In this document: positions 31,343 to 41,302 of the stretch, piece by piece
How the letters are laid out: each line of letters opens with the position of its first letter
How positions within the stretch are numbered: the first letter of the stretch is position 1
DNA from: Craspedostauros australis
Lineage: Eukaryota > Bacillariophyta > Bacillariophyceae > Mastogloiales > Achnanthaceae
NCBI GenBank assembly: GCA_026770025.1
Contig: JAMXDE010000005.1
Coordinates: forward strand, 2,728,001-2,792,000
Direction: 5' to 3'
Length of the DNA: 64,000 bases
The notes under the pieces: generated by a model
What the model saw: only the letters and a program-made list of their open reading frames with translations
Told to the model about the DNA's origin: nothing
The model's database searches: none
Program-made: the position numbers and the translations under genes

Positions 31343-31906
31343 CTAGAGAAGATCATTTTCAATGTCCGTGATCTCCCGCAACAACGATTTCAGCTGCTCC
31401 TTGTGCTCAACTGGCGGCGAATTGACCATGACAGTCTGGTAGGCTGCCCGTGCTGATCCCGCCAATTGATGAATCCCAACCTTTGCATCGGAAGTGATGT
31501 TTGGATTGCAGTACTGCAGAAAGTCCTTGATCTGAAGGATATGCGTGTGGCAAGATTTGACGAGCTGGGTGGGAACATCCAAGGCCTGCTGCTGAATTTG
31601 TTCGATCTCGGCATCGGAGTACCCATGGTCCTTCTTCCACGTGGATTGCAGCGCCGCGTAGGCCTTGGCGTCGGCCTCTGCCTGATCGAGCAAGGCCGAG
31701 AGATCTAGCTGGGATTGCAAGGTCTTGGCATGTTCAGCGGCTCCACTTTCCACGTCCTTCTTGCGCTGCGTGTAGGTCGCTGCCATGGAAGCTGCGGCGG
31801 CACCGATGGAAGCTCCCACTGCAGCAGCCGCGCCACCTCCCGGCGTGGGCTGTTTGGCCGCGAGCGCCCCGACGAAGGCCTTGACGGTTTGTGCATTCAC
31901 GCTCAT
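31343..31906 (-). CDS. FTCD_C (cyclodeaminase/cyclohydrolase) family protein
   Basis: From the ATG at 31906 the product is 187 residues, the length of a stand-alone formiminotransferase-cyclodeaminase C-terminal domain. The signature near the N-terminus, QPTPGGGAAAAVGASIGAAAASMA, is the folate-enzyme glycine loop. It is followed by the usual all-helical bundle and ends ITDIENDLL. In animals the domain converts 5-formimino-THF to 5,10-methenyl-THF; single-domain versions also occur in bacteria and serine-cycle organisms, where they act as methenyl-THF cyclohydrolases. The precise reaction here is open. The frame extends upstream without a better methionine. No organelle presequence is visible, suggesting the cytosol. 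Confidence 0.8.
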   Translation of the reverse strand: MSVNAQTVKAFVGALAAKQPTPGGGAAAAVGASIGAAAASMAATYTQRKKDVESGAAEHAKTLQSQLDLSALLDQAEADAKAYAALQSTWKKDHGYSDAEIEQIQQQALDVPTQLVKSCHTHILQIKDFLQYCNPNITSDAKVGIHQLAGSARAAYQTVMVNSPPVEHKEQLKSLLREITDIENDLL

Positions 31907-32388
31907 GGTTGCACGAAGTTGCTTGTCTACTATATTCGGGTGCTCGAGTATTGATGCTGTTAATTGCACAATTGAATGGTGGCTGTTGCAGTGGTGATGG
32001 TGATGGCGGAGTTGGATGGACGCGCATGTGTATCGTACGAGTATGGGAGAGAGGCACAACCATGTTGGCGTGTTCTTTGATCACCGCCTTGATGTGTACT
32101 CGTGTTGATCCGTTTTGGGTGGTTGGTGATGGATGTGGCGCCAACGCTGAGTCGTGGATACGAGCTGCCCCGTGATGACCCACAAACACGACAATTTGTT
32201 TCGATTGTTCGCCTCTTTCCACAGTGGCATCCGCCATGGACACTCGCCCCACGAGCTGCGAGTAGGAGGTCTGAGGTTGCTTCACCTTCTACACGTATCC
32301 ACAAGAGTGCAGCAGCAACGACAGCACCTGTCGCAACAACAGCAGCATCAGCAGCAGCAGCCAGGCATGACGCCTTGCATGAGATGAG
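31907..32388. other. Divergent promoter region
   Basis: Shared 480-bp upstream region of the FTCD_C gene (-) and the glycosyltransferase gene (+). A CAG/CAA-rich stretch at about 32309-32362 lies just before the plus-strand start. Confidence 0.5.
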
Positions 32389-33969
32389 ATGAGAGCCCAG
32401 CGGTGTTGGATGGCGAAGGGTTCCTGTTCGGTCAGGTCGTCAGTTCTCTTCCTGTTCTTATCACTGATCTACCTCTCCGTTCAGCTACAGTTGCTCGTGG
32501 TCTCCAACGAAGGCAACGAACGCTACGAACGCTTCGAAGGCATTCCTCGTGTCCAAGCATGTGAGGAGGGCGGCGTGAACAGCCCAGCTTGCATGGCCAT
32601 ACGCACGGAAGCCAAGACAATTTCAATTGCGCACGTCGTCTCCCTCGTCCAATGCCACGATGATGAGGCCACTCGAGGATATGTGGATGGCGCCGCTGTC
32701 TTGCGTCATTCTATTCAAATTCAATCGCAACGCATGCCGAATGCATCGAATCAGGATCATGGTACCATCTACCAACCCAAGTTCTACGCCATCATCCATG
32801 ACGATTGCTCTGGCCATCCTTCAGCCACAGCGCTGCGCAATTTGGGGTTCATCATTCTGATACGCCCGACTCCGGTCGCGCTTTCCGAAATGCCACCGGG
32901 CTGGTACAAGGACCACGTAGAGACGGAGAACTGCTGCGGCTCCAAGGAGTTCATCAAGTTGTATGCCTACACTTTGGTGGAACATCCAATCTTCGTGCTG
33001 TGGGATTTGGACACCATGCTCCTGCAACCCATGGATTCCCTGTTCGACGCCATGCTGCATCCATCTCACACGCCCACGGGCAAAGCAGCGCGCGGACGCA
33101 TCACAGTGCAATACCCGCCCCTGCCGCATCGCATCGCGGCATTCTTCACACGCGACATCACATCGGCGCGACCCTGGGAGCTGCGACAGGCAGTGCAGGG
33201 AGGATTCCTAGTGGGCCGGCCCTGCCTTGCACATTTTCAGCTGTATCTCGATATCATCCGGCGCGCAGAGTATCTGCCCGGCAGAGGCAACGGGACTGGT
33301 TGGGGCGGTATGGGGTACGGCGGGTTCCAGGGCGCGATGGCATTCCAAGGCATCGTGGCGTACTTTTATGATCAAGTTATCGGATCGGATGCAATTGCGT
33401 CAAACTCGTCTACGCCCGTTACTCATGCAGCGACGAACAGACTTGATTCATCCTTCCGCATCAGCAGTACGAGTGCGAGTGCAACAGACGGTCCGCAGGA
33501 AGCTGTCGAGCTGGATGTCTGCCTGTGGAACCAGGTTGTGGCAGACGTCGTTTGGAGAGGTCCGGATGACCTGGAGTTCTATGGCCAGTGCCGCAATCAC
33601 TACCAGAGCTCAGGTTGCAAGGACTGTCGCATCACCCCCATCGACAACGTCCACAGTGTGCACTTCACGGCCTGCAAGAAGCCTTGGGAATGCATCCAGC
33701 GTCGCAATCTGCACAAGCGCCCGCTGGAACGCGATCGTGAAGTGACGAACGAGACGAGCTGTCGGCAGCTGCGCGACAGATGGTTCGCATTGCGGATGGA
33801 CCTGGAAGACAGGTTGGAGATGGTGGGAATTGCGAAGTCTCGCCGTGATGGACAGTACCAGCCCGACGTGTTCCATGGATACTGCACTGGGCCCAACAGG
33901 CGTCCGGATCATTACATTCCCATGAACCTGCCGACGAATTCATCCGTCTTGTCCAGTTTGTATACATGA
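32389..33969 (+). CDS. Glycogenin-like (GT8-type) glycosyltransferase, type II membrane protein
   Basis: The 526-residue product has a single N-terminal signal-anchor (SSVLFLFLSLIYLSVQLQLLVV, about residues 17-38), followed by a lumenal catalytic domain. FYAIIHDDCSG, SKEFIKLYAYTLVEHPIFVLWDLDTMLL and the later QGGFLVGRP follow the order of glycogenin/GT8 retaining glycosyltransferases. In these enzymes the DxD motif (here DLD, about residue 206) holds the metal and nucleotide sugar. Conserved Gly and Gln blocks (GFQGAMAFQG) come after it. It most likely works in the Golgi on glycans or the cell wall. The acceptor is unknown. Cys-rich C-terminal segments (CRNHYQSSGCKDC) suggest disulphides. No intron is needed. 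Confidence 0.8.
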   Translation: MRAQRCWMAKGSCSVRSSVLFLFLSLIYLSVQLQLLVVSNEGNERYERFEGIPRVQACEEGGVNSPACMAIRTEAKTISIAHVVSLVQCHDDEATRGYVDGAAVLRHSIQIQSQRMPNASNQDHGTIYQPKFYAIIHDDCSGHPSATALRNLGFIILIRPTPVALSEMPPGWYKDHVETENCCGSKEFIKLYAYTLVEHPIFVLWDLDTMLLQPMDSLFDAMLHPSHTPTGKAARGRITVQYPPLPHRIAAFFTRDITSARPWELRQAVQGGFLVGRPCLAHFQLYLDIIRRAEYLPGRGNGTGWGGMGYGGFQGAMAFQGIVAYFYDQVIGSDAIASNSSTPVTHAATNRLDSSFRISSTSASATDGPQEAVELDVCLWNQVVADVVWRGPDDLEFYGQCRNHYQSSGCKDCRITPIDNVHSVHFTACKKPWECIQRRNLHKRPLERDREVTNETSCRQLRDRWFALRMDLEDRLEMVGIAKSRRDGQYQPDVFHGYCTGPNRRPDHYIPMNLPTNSSVLSSLYT

Positions 33970-34439
33970 ATGGGATACCGTGGAGTAGCACGTGCAGATG
34001 CAGATTGTGGGAGTTTGATTGCGTACGAGCGATGGTATTGTGCTGGTAAAACTCCTTGTAGAGCAGCTTCGATTCACAGAGTACTCTTGCTGCTCGTATG
34101 GACAAGCATGTGCCAAGAGCATCAATTTGTCTCAAAGGAAATTAATCATTGATGAAGGTCAAAGACGAACTGAAACGACTGCTATCACTTGAGGACTGCA
34201 AGTTCCAAACATATGTACGCATGACGTTGCACTTTGACACTTGAGGACTCATGACTGAAGAATTAGGAATCTATTGTTTCAGTTTGTGTGCGAGACATTC
34301 GTCACTACGAGTATCTCTGCGTTGTTGCTATCATTCAAGCCGGTCCAAATGAAGTGCTGCTGATTCATCAAGCAACGAGCCTTCCTATGTTCCCGCTTCG
34401 CTTCCTGGTGAGAAAGGCCATCAGCATGCATCAACGTCC
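33970..34439. other. 3' gap between convergent genes
   Basis: Nothing recognised. A short direct repeat of CACTTGAGGACT occurs near 34188 and 34240. Confidence 0.4.
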
Positions 34440-35015
34440 TTAGTTCTTGATTCCGGCGAATGTGTTCTCCTCGCGGGCCTCGTCCCAGTCCTCCGTCCAC
34501 TTGGATGGGCAGATGCTGAGGGCATACTGGCGGAAGTTCTGGCACTTGGCGTCGTCGTTTCCGGTTTGCTTCAAGCAAAGGAGCCACTCATTGTAACGGT
34601 TCCAGCAGTGGTTGGCCTGGTTGGTGGATGGGAATCGCTGATCACGTGGTGTGGTGCGGATGTTCTTGACCTGGTGCAGCAAATCCTCCTGCTTTTCATC
34701 CAGAGCCGGGATTTCGTCGCTGAAAATCTGCTCATCCAGGAATCCGTTTCGTTGATTGTATTGGAGTATAGCATGAGTGCATTGGCCATGCGCGTTGGAG
34801 GGAGGAGTGCACATGTATGGTATGAAGGTGAGGTATGGTGCATGTGCGTCGTGATATTTTTCATCATCATGGTGAACACAATGCTGCAGCGCAGCGCATT
34901 CCGATGTTGCCATCATCATTCATCATCATGATCATCAATCATCACCATCAAAGTTGCCATCTTGTGCAACAGCACAGTGAATGCAATGGGCGCGTACCTT
35001 GTTGAGCTTTGGCAT
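34440..35015 (-). CDS. COX6B: Cytochrome c oxidase subunit 6B (COX6B)
   Basis: The main exon (34440-34727) encodes a typical COX6B. TTPRDQRFPSTNQANHCWNRYNEWLLCLK, then CQNFRQYALSICPSKW and DEAREENTFAGIKN, carry the four Cys of the twin CX9-10C motif. This subunit sits on the intermembrane-space face of mitochondrial complex IV. A small first exon at 34998-35015 (MPKLNK, followed by GTACGC) joined to the CAG acceptor before IFSDEIPALDEKQ restores the frame and gives 101 residues. The first exon is my inference. The intervening 270 bp also stay open in frame but read as low-complexity sequence. No cleavable presequence is seen, as usual for Mia40-dependent proteins. Confidence 0.85.
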
Positions 35016-36012
35016 GGTTGCTGCTTTTATGTGTTGGTCTCTAGAGTACGCAATGTTTGTATCGCGCAGTTGTGTTGTCGTTGTCGTTTGTCATGGAGGG
35101 GTGGACACCGTCGCAAGGCAACACCGATGCACACAAATCCGAATTGAGGAGTGAGAGCAGTTGTGAAGCGTGGAAACGAGAACGATGCAGTGGGATGCAG
35201 CGGTGTTGAGTGAAGGGCTTGGAACGAGAAGAGGTGACGAAGCGTTGAAGGTCTCCAGGAACGGTGTGGCAACCACAGTTCATCCAGAGGGCACACCCTC
35301 TCTGCCGCAACCGACAAAGCGAATTCGCATGACAAACCGAAACCAAATGCCAACCGCATGGCATGCAATGATTCACAGCGTTCCGTGCCATCCGCAATGC
35401 CAAAAGGCCTCTTCTCTTCAAGTGTGTTTGCCATGGGGGCATCCAGCCGCATGTTGCTTGCAACATTGTCAGCTTACATCCTTGCATGCGAGCTCACCTT
35501 GATTTATCGACTGGGTGGCTCTGTTGGCAAGGATGTTACAGAAGATGATGTCGTGGATGTTCTCGCAGATGGGTTGGATCGCGGTGCCAGAAATCGGGGT
35601 CGTTGCTGTCGTCATGGTTGTTACCTTTTTCGCTGCTTGTTTTCGTGTTGTTGTTGCTGCGAGTGCACTGCTTTTCTTCCTTACCATTTCTCCTCTTGGT
35701 GCTGTTCGCGAATGAACGCCAGTTACGACCCACTCGATCAAAACTTGTGATTTCATCTTCTGGTCGAACGAATCGTCCACTTCCACGTTGAAACTCGGTG
35801 ATTTCAGCGCTTGTTCCATGTTCGGCAACGGCACAAACGTGGTCACGCAATTCTTCACAGTGTTTCAGCACCTCAAAATGTGGCATCAAACAGTGTCACA
35901 AATCACAGATCAGGAAGATCCGAAACACAAACAAAGAGAGAGAGACTAGACGCCACTGTTGCGCCAGCTACCTGCCACATTCGTACGAACATTCGCACCG
36001 ATAGAGAACACG
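35016..36012. other. 1-kb region with an uncertain minus-strand frame
   Basis: Two overlapping minus-strand frames (35469-35858 and 35536-35889) start with plausible methionines (MPHFEVLKHCEELRDHV and MEQALKSPSFNVEVDD) but become low-complexity, and neither shows a family motif. One may be a small unrecognised gene. Confidence 0.3.
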
Positions 36013-37146
36013 ATGACGATGAGACGGCAACTTGGAATCGTTTTCCGCCTCGCGAGCCTCCTCGCTTTGGCGCAATGGATGACCTGCTGCCAAGCCTCAC
36101 AATTTGGAGTGGTGTCATCCCGTGCATTGGCGTCGTCACGGCCACTGCCATCATCGCCGGATGCGCATCACGAATTCGATGATATGCGCGTTGCTGATCG
36201 CCAGCTGCTGTGGTCTGTGCGCGGAGGGAGCATGGAGGTATCTGATGACGACGACGATGACGATAGCAAGGTGGCCGGTGGCATGCTGGTGTCGAAGATA
36301 CGCAACGTGATCCGCAACCTCATGAATTTCGGCGACGACAAGGTTCCGTTGCTGTCGCAGATATTACGTCCTTGCTTTGGAATGATCGAGTCGTTGACCG
36401 GTCTTCAGCTGCTGCCACAGAAGGCGACGCCGATGATCAAGAAGCAGCGCAAGAGCAGCAAGAAGTCCAAGTCCGGAAGCAGCAGCAGCAGCAAGTCAAA
36501 AACGAAGTCCAAGTCGAAGTCGTTGGCCGAAGCTGACGAAAGTGGGGATGGCGAGGATACCGAATCAACGGCGGACTCAGAAACGAAGGCATCGAAGAAG
36601 ACGAAAGAGACCAAGAGCGGCAGCAAGAAGAAGAAAACAAACGAGAAGCGAAAACCCAAGCCATCGGCGACAACGCAGAAGCACCTCTCATCGCAGCACA
36701 AGGTGACCAGCCCGATATATCGCATCCAGCGGGAGCTGAAGGAGTTCATCAAATCGCCACCGCAGGACCTGTCTGTGCAGGTGGGTTCCAACATCCGCCT
36801 CTGGGTGGTGACCATGCGAGGCAGCAAGGGCTCCATCTACGAGGGAGAGGTGTACAAGCTGCGCATCCAGTTCCCAAAGAATTACCCTCTCGTGCCGCCA
36901 TCCGTGTACTTTCTCAAAGGTTACATCCCCGTCCACGAGCACGTATACACCAACGGCGACATCTGCCTCAGCATGCTCGGCAAGGGGTGGAAGCCGAACA
37001 TGACGGCTCAATCCATCGCCCAATCCATCCACTCCATCCTCTCATCGGCGCAATCCAAGAACCTTCCGATGGACAACGCCGCGCACGCGACCAACAAACC
37101 GGGACAGTACCAGAAGGATTGGGTTTACCACGACGATAATTGCTAG
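36013..37146 (+). CDS. UBE2W-like ubiquitin-conjugating enzyme with signal peptide
   Basis: From the ATG at 36013 the product is 377 residues. The C-terminal 150 residues are an E2 (UBC) fold: YRIQRELKEFIKSPP, GSIYEGEVYKLRIQFPKNYP, VHEHVYTNGDICLSMLGKGW with the catalytic Cys, and QSIHSILSSAQ. The ending WVYHDDNC and the absence of the HPN asparagine are marks of UBE2W, the E2 that ubiquitinates protein N-termini. The N-terminus is a signal peptide (LGIVFRLASLLALAQWMTCCQA), followed by acidic and Ser/Lys-rich linkers (KSKTKSKSK). A secretory-route E2 suggests the ER lumen or, in chromists, the periplastidal space, where a symbiont-derived ubiquitin system imports plastid proteins. Location is inferred. 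Confidence 0.85.
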   Translation: MTMRRQLGIVFRLASLLALAQWMTCCQASQFGVVSSRALASSRPLPSSPDAHHEFDDMRVADRQLLWSVRGGSMEVSDDDDDDDSKVAGGMLVSKIRNVIRNLMNFGDDKVPLLSQILRPCFGMIESLTGLQLLPQKATPMIKKQRKSSKKSKSGSSSSSKSKTKSKSKSLAEADESGDGEDTESTADSETKASKKTKETKSGSKKKKTNEKRKPKPSATTQKHLSSQHKVTSPIYRIQRELKEFIKSPPQDLSVQVGSNIRLWVVTMRGSKGSIYEGEVYKLRIQFPKNYPLVPPSVYFLKGYIPVHEHVYTNGDICLSMLGKGWKPNMTAQSIAQSIHSILSSAQSKNLPMDNAAHATNKPGQYQKDWVYHDDNC

Positions 37147-38054
37147 AGAGAATGTTGCTACTCTATATAGTATGCACGAGTGGATCCAGAGAAGGCTTGC
37201 ACACTCTTGTGCAGTACGGGGTGTGTTCTGCCATTGGTGCAACAATGGCGCACATTCCGCGCAGCAGTCCTGTGGAGCTGCGCAGGTGCATGCGTTTGTC
37301 AAACAACTCCAACGAACGGATGCACTCATCTGCTTTCGGACTGGAATTGTGTGCTTCTTGGTCGGCAGGCAACTGCTCTCCTCTGCCATCCTATTATGCA
37401 ACACTCTCCTCCTTTCCTTCACCTGATCGTATAACATGCGGTCAATTCCAATACACACAAACGATATAATAGTATCGTAGCTCGGAGGCACATCTCTGAC
37501 AAGAGTATACTCTGCTCTGGCACCAATACGGCCCTTTATTAGAGGCCTATCGCATTGCCCTGTTTGCTCTGTACCATGCACCAAGGTGAAGACTTCCGTG
37601 AAGCATCCAAGAAGATCATGACATCAGCTTGATCACGCACAAAATCGGGTGGACGGATTCGTGGGATTCTGTCAAAATCGATCATCATCCACAATGGGTT
37701 ATGGGCCAACATTGTGCGGGCACTGCGCACAGACAACCCGATTACCGCGCTTCCGCAACAGAGAAATTGATGAATGGATCCACCGAGGTGGCCACGACGC
37801 GCGCAAAAAGTCATGTGGCCAACACGTGTCGCCTCATCTTTGTTTTGTGGCTTTCCCCTCTTCGTTGGCTTCGCGTTGTCCGACTGCCTTCACTGTGTAT
37901 GACGCTCTACGTCGGTATTGGCGCCAACGCCACTGCCACCTGCACCAAATCCATTCCGCATCTGTCATAGATTTGCGAAAGCACCAAAAACCCAAGAGAG
38001 GAATTCCACCATAGCAGCAGCAGTAGCAGCAGCAGCAGCAGAAGCAGCAGCAAG
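37147..38054. other. Intergenic region ending in a CAG-repeat leader
   Basis: No gene is supported. The last 40 bases before the next start (about 38012-38052) are AGC/CAG repeats. Confidence 0.45.
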
Positions 38055-39815
38055 ATGAGGCTCAACACCATGTCCGCCCTGACTGGGCTCCTCCTCTCCT
38101 CCGTGAGCACCATCGCCGACCCTCACGGTGAGGTCATCAGCCTCCACGGCAGCGGAACCACCAACCCCTCCAAGTGCTACTGGCAGATCATGGACCAGTT
38201 CGAGGAGCAGAGCAAGGCCGCCATCCGCATGACTTACCGTGCCGTCGGTTCCTCCACTGGACAACTCGAGTTCCTGGGAAAGACCGCCGAGGAGCCTGTG
38301 CCGTTCAACGACTTCGGCAGCGGCGACATCCCCATCTCCACCGCGAGCTACAATAACATCACCCAGGCAGGACACTCCGTGATTCACTTCCCAGTGCTCC
38401 TCGGAGCCATCTCCTTCTTCCACTCCGTGCCCACCGGCAGCGAGCAGCTCGACCTCGACGCCTGCACCCTCGCCAAGATCTTCAAGCGCGACATCACCGA
38501 GTGGAACGACCCTGCTGTCCGCGCCCTCAACCTCAACATCAACTTCGCGTCCGGCTCCAAGATCACCGTCGCCCACCGCATCCTCGGATCCTCCTCCACC
38601 GCCAGCATCACGCAGTACCTCCACAAGGCCTGCCCCGCTGTCTGGACCGAGGACCTCGTCGGCAAGGAGATCGTCTGGCCCGATGAGACCGTTGGCTGCC
38701 AGGGATCCTCCGGCATGACCGCCTGCATCCGCGGAAAAGAGGGTACCATCGGATACATCGACTCCGGGCACGGACATTCCGAGGGACTTCAGGAGATCAA
38801 GCTCAAGAACGCCGCCGACACCTACCTCTCCAGCAAGGAGGCCATCGCGAACAACGGAATCCTCGCCGCCTTTGAAAATGCCGAGATCCCAACCACCCTC
38901 GACGGAGACTTCGGAAACGTCACCCTCCTCAACGCGGTCAGTTGCACCAGTGTCCGATGCTTTCCTCTCATTTTTGTTGTTTCCTGTTGATCTCGCTTGC
39001 ATCCCTGTTGACCTGACACAAAACCGTCATCCTTCTTTCTCGCTCGTCGTCTTCACCCTCCCTTTCATGCTACCAATAAACAACACGCGATCATCTTGAA
39101 TAACGACATGGAAACGAACAACGAACCAACCAACCAACATCAACTACAGGGCGGAAAGAATACCTGGCCGATTGTGGCCATGAGCTACGTCTACGTCCGT
39201 CAGGACATTACCTTCTTGGATACCGGCTCGCGTGGATTGCTCAAGGCATTCCTCACCGCTCTTTACGACGAGAAGTACATCAAGCAGTGCGAGGACGAGT
39301 TCGGTTTTGTCAGAGTCACTGGAACCACCCGCGACAAGGCCATCGCTGCAATCGATGCATTGATCTTCGACGATGTCGCAGATACCGAGGCCGTTCCAAC
39401 CTTCACTTTCGAGGCTGAAGATGACACCCAGAAGATTTCCGGACAGGAAGAATTCGTCATCTCCCAGAAGCGCAGATCGTTCGCCGACGTTGAGCAGGAG
39501 GGTCTCGTGTCTTCCATCAACAGCCTCAACGATCAGGTCTCCATCTTGGAGGCACGCAACATTGCCCTCCTCAACTCCATCGAGAGCATGGAGAACAAGA
39601 TCCAGCAGCTCGAGGCCAACGACGCCGCCCAGGACAACAAAGGTGACGCCATGACCACCGCCCAGGTCCGTGAGATCATCGACGACGAGCAGGCCTTCGG
39701 TGACACCGAGGAGACCCAGCTCACAGCTGCCCTCGTCCTCAGCTCCCTCGGGTTCTGCTTCTGGATGTTGGCATTCATCGTCTTGATCGCCAAGTTCGGA
39801 TGTGGCATGTGCTGA
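38055..39815 (+). CDS. PstS-like phosphate-binding protein with C-terminal membrane anchor
   Basis: Two exons, 38055-38936 and 39150-39815, join in phase 0 (LLNA-GGKNTWPI), giving 515 residues. After a short signal peptide, the protein has the fold of bacterial PstS periplasmic phosphate-binding proteins. LHGSGTTNPSKCYWQIMDQF and YRAVGSSTGQ supply the Ser/Thr anion loops, PFNDFGSGDIPIS follows, GSSSTASITQYL continues the pocket, and GTIGYIDSGH and WPIVAMSYVYV complete the second lobe. A coiled-coil stretch (about 410-470) and one C-terminal hydrophobic span (LVLSSLGFCFWMLAFIVLIAKF) follow. This suggests a cell-surface phosphate-capture protein anchored by its tail. No ABC transporter genes are nearby. 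Codon use is C-rich at third positions, as in highly expressed genes. Confidence 0.87.
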
Positions 39816-41302
39816 GGTGGCAACCACGGCGTGAAGGAATGATCCCAATGATGCGACGCCAGCTCCGGCACGGCCGCCCATCAACAGGCAACGACATCCA
39901 AAGAAGAACTACTCCAACGACAGTGCAAGGACGGTTGGTTTAGATTCTGTTCGCCTCATCGACGGTCCAGCGACCGACAGAAACAGCGGCAGCCGGAGAC
40001 GGTTGCAAAGTTTTCATCCATCGGGATGCATTCCCTCACCCACACCACGTTGTGTGGCACGCCCTGTACGTGGGCTCTGGCGGAAAGTTTGTTCATGAAG
40101 GACTTGCGGGGTGACGCAGAAAGAATACGACGTTTTCGCTCTTTTTTGCGGCATCATCCAGCGATGAAATATGTATTACAAACTGTAAGCTATTCCTCTG
40201 TTCCGAAATGATTTCCACTTATCTATTTTATCATCGGTTCGACACCATGTCGTAGTGGCCGACTTTGGGAGCTGCGGGAGACCATTTTCCCAGTCGCCTC
40301 CCACCCTGGTCTGACGCATCCTTGTTGGCCTTCGGTACCCATCGCAGTATCATCAATAGTTGATATACCAATGTATGCAGATACCAATTAAACCGTACCA
40401 TACAAACAGAGGACAGCATCTCCACATCTGGACTGCTTGTCCAGCACCATGCCTCCACGTTTCTGTCACTGAAACACTGTGCAAGAGTTGGTTCGTGTGC
40501 TTTCACTTGTTCGAGTGTTTGGACGGTTAATTCTTGGTGTGACGTCACACTCTGTTCCGTAAGTCCAAATCATCCTCCAGTTCCACAGGCGAAATACAAC
40601 GTGGTACAACATGCAAAGAACGACGCAATGACACAATCACGAAACATCGATTTTCTATTTGACATTTTATTTGTGTTCACAAGCACGCAATCGATATTTG
40701 TTTGAAAGGAAACCTGAGAACTCCCCTCGTGTTGTGGACATCGGTGGTTTTGTGACCTGTCGCAGACATCATTGCGTTCCCGCCAAATAAGAGTTTTGAC
40801 ATAACGCCACGACCAAACCAACCAATCATGATGGTCGGTTCATGCAACGCCATTGTTGTTGTTAACTGATGACGCCATCGGGCTTTCGAAGGGTTTGTCC
40901 GACACGTCACGCTGATCATGTCGTGAGTTTTCCTTCTCCATTTTTTACGTTTCGAAGCACATTTTTTTGGTGTTGTTGTTGTGGATGCGACTCAACAACG
41001 TGATTTCTGACTGATTGCTGCGCTCATCCATTTCCCGAATCGTGTAATTCTCGTGTTGTATTTGTATTAAATGGTTTATTATTCCTGCAAAATGCCTGGT
41101 GTTGTCCAATTGTTGTTTGAATTTGTCAGTATCGTGTGTGTTGTGTGTATGATTTCGTGCTGATGATGGATTCGTGACTACGGGGTTGTGATGTTGTTTG
41201 TTGTGTCAGCTGTTGCTGCTGTCGATGACGTCTGTCATCGTACATGTGTACAAATGCAACACCCCACACGCTTGTGTTAGCTAGCGGAAACAATCCATTG
41301 TG
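39816..41302. other. 1.5-kb AT-richer intergenic region
   Basis: No gene recognised. It includes a 14-bp perfect palindrome containing TGACGTCA at 40537-40550 (separate entry) and T-rich stretches near 40938-40980. Confidence 0.45.
40537..40550. promoter_or_regulatory. 14-bp CRE palindrome GTGTGACGTCACAC
   Basis: This is a perfect palindrome centred on TGACGTCA, a bZIP-type site. It lies about 720 bp beyond the end of the PstS-like gene. No start codon is near, so a regulatory role is only possible. Confidence 0.3.

Noticed and set aside
37965-39002. 345-codon minus-strand frame, Gly/Val/Glu-rich
   Set aside because: It is the antisense of the first exon of the PstS-like gene. The C-rich third positions of that gene keep the opposite strand free of stops.
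39144-39884. 246-codon minus-strand frame, Leu/Gly/Asp-rich
   Set aside because: Antisense of the second exon of the PstS-like gene; composition is that of a shadow frame.
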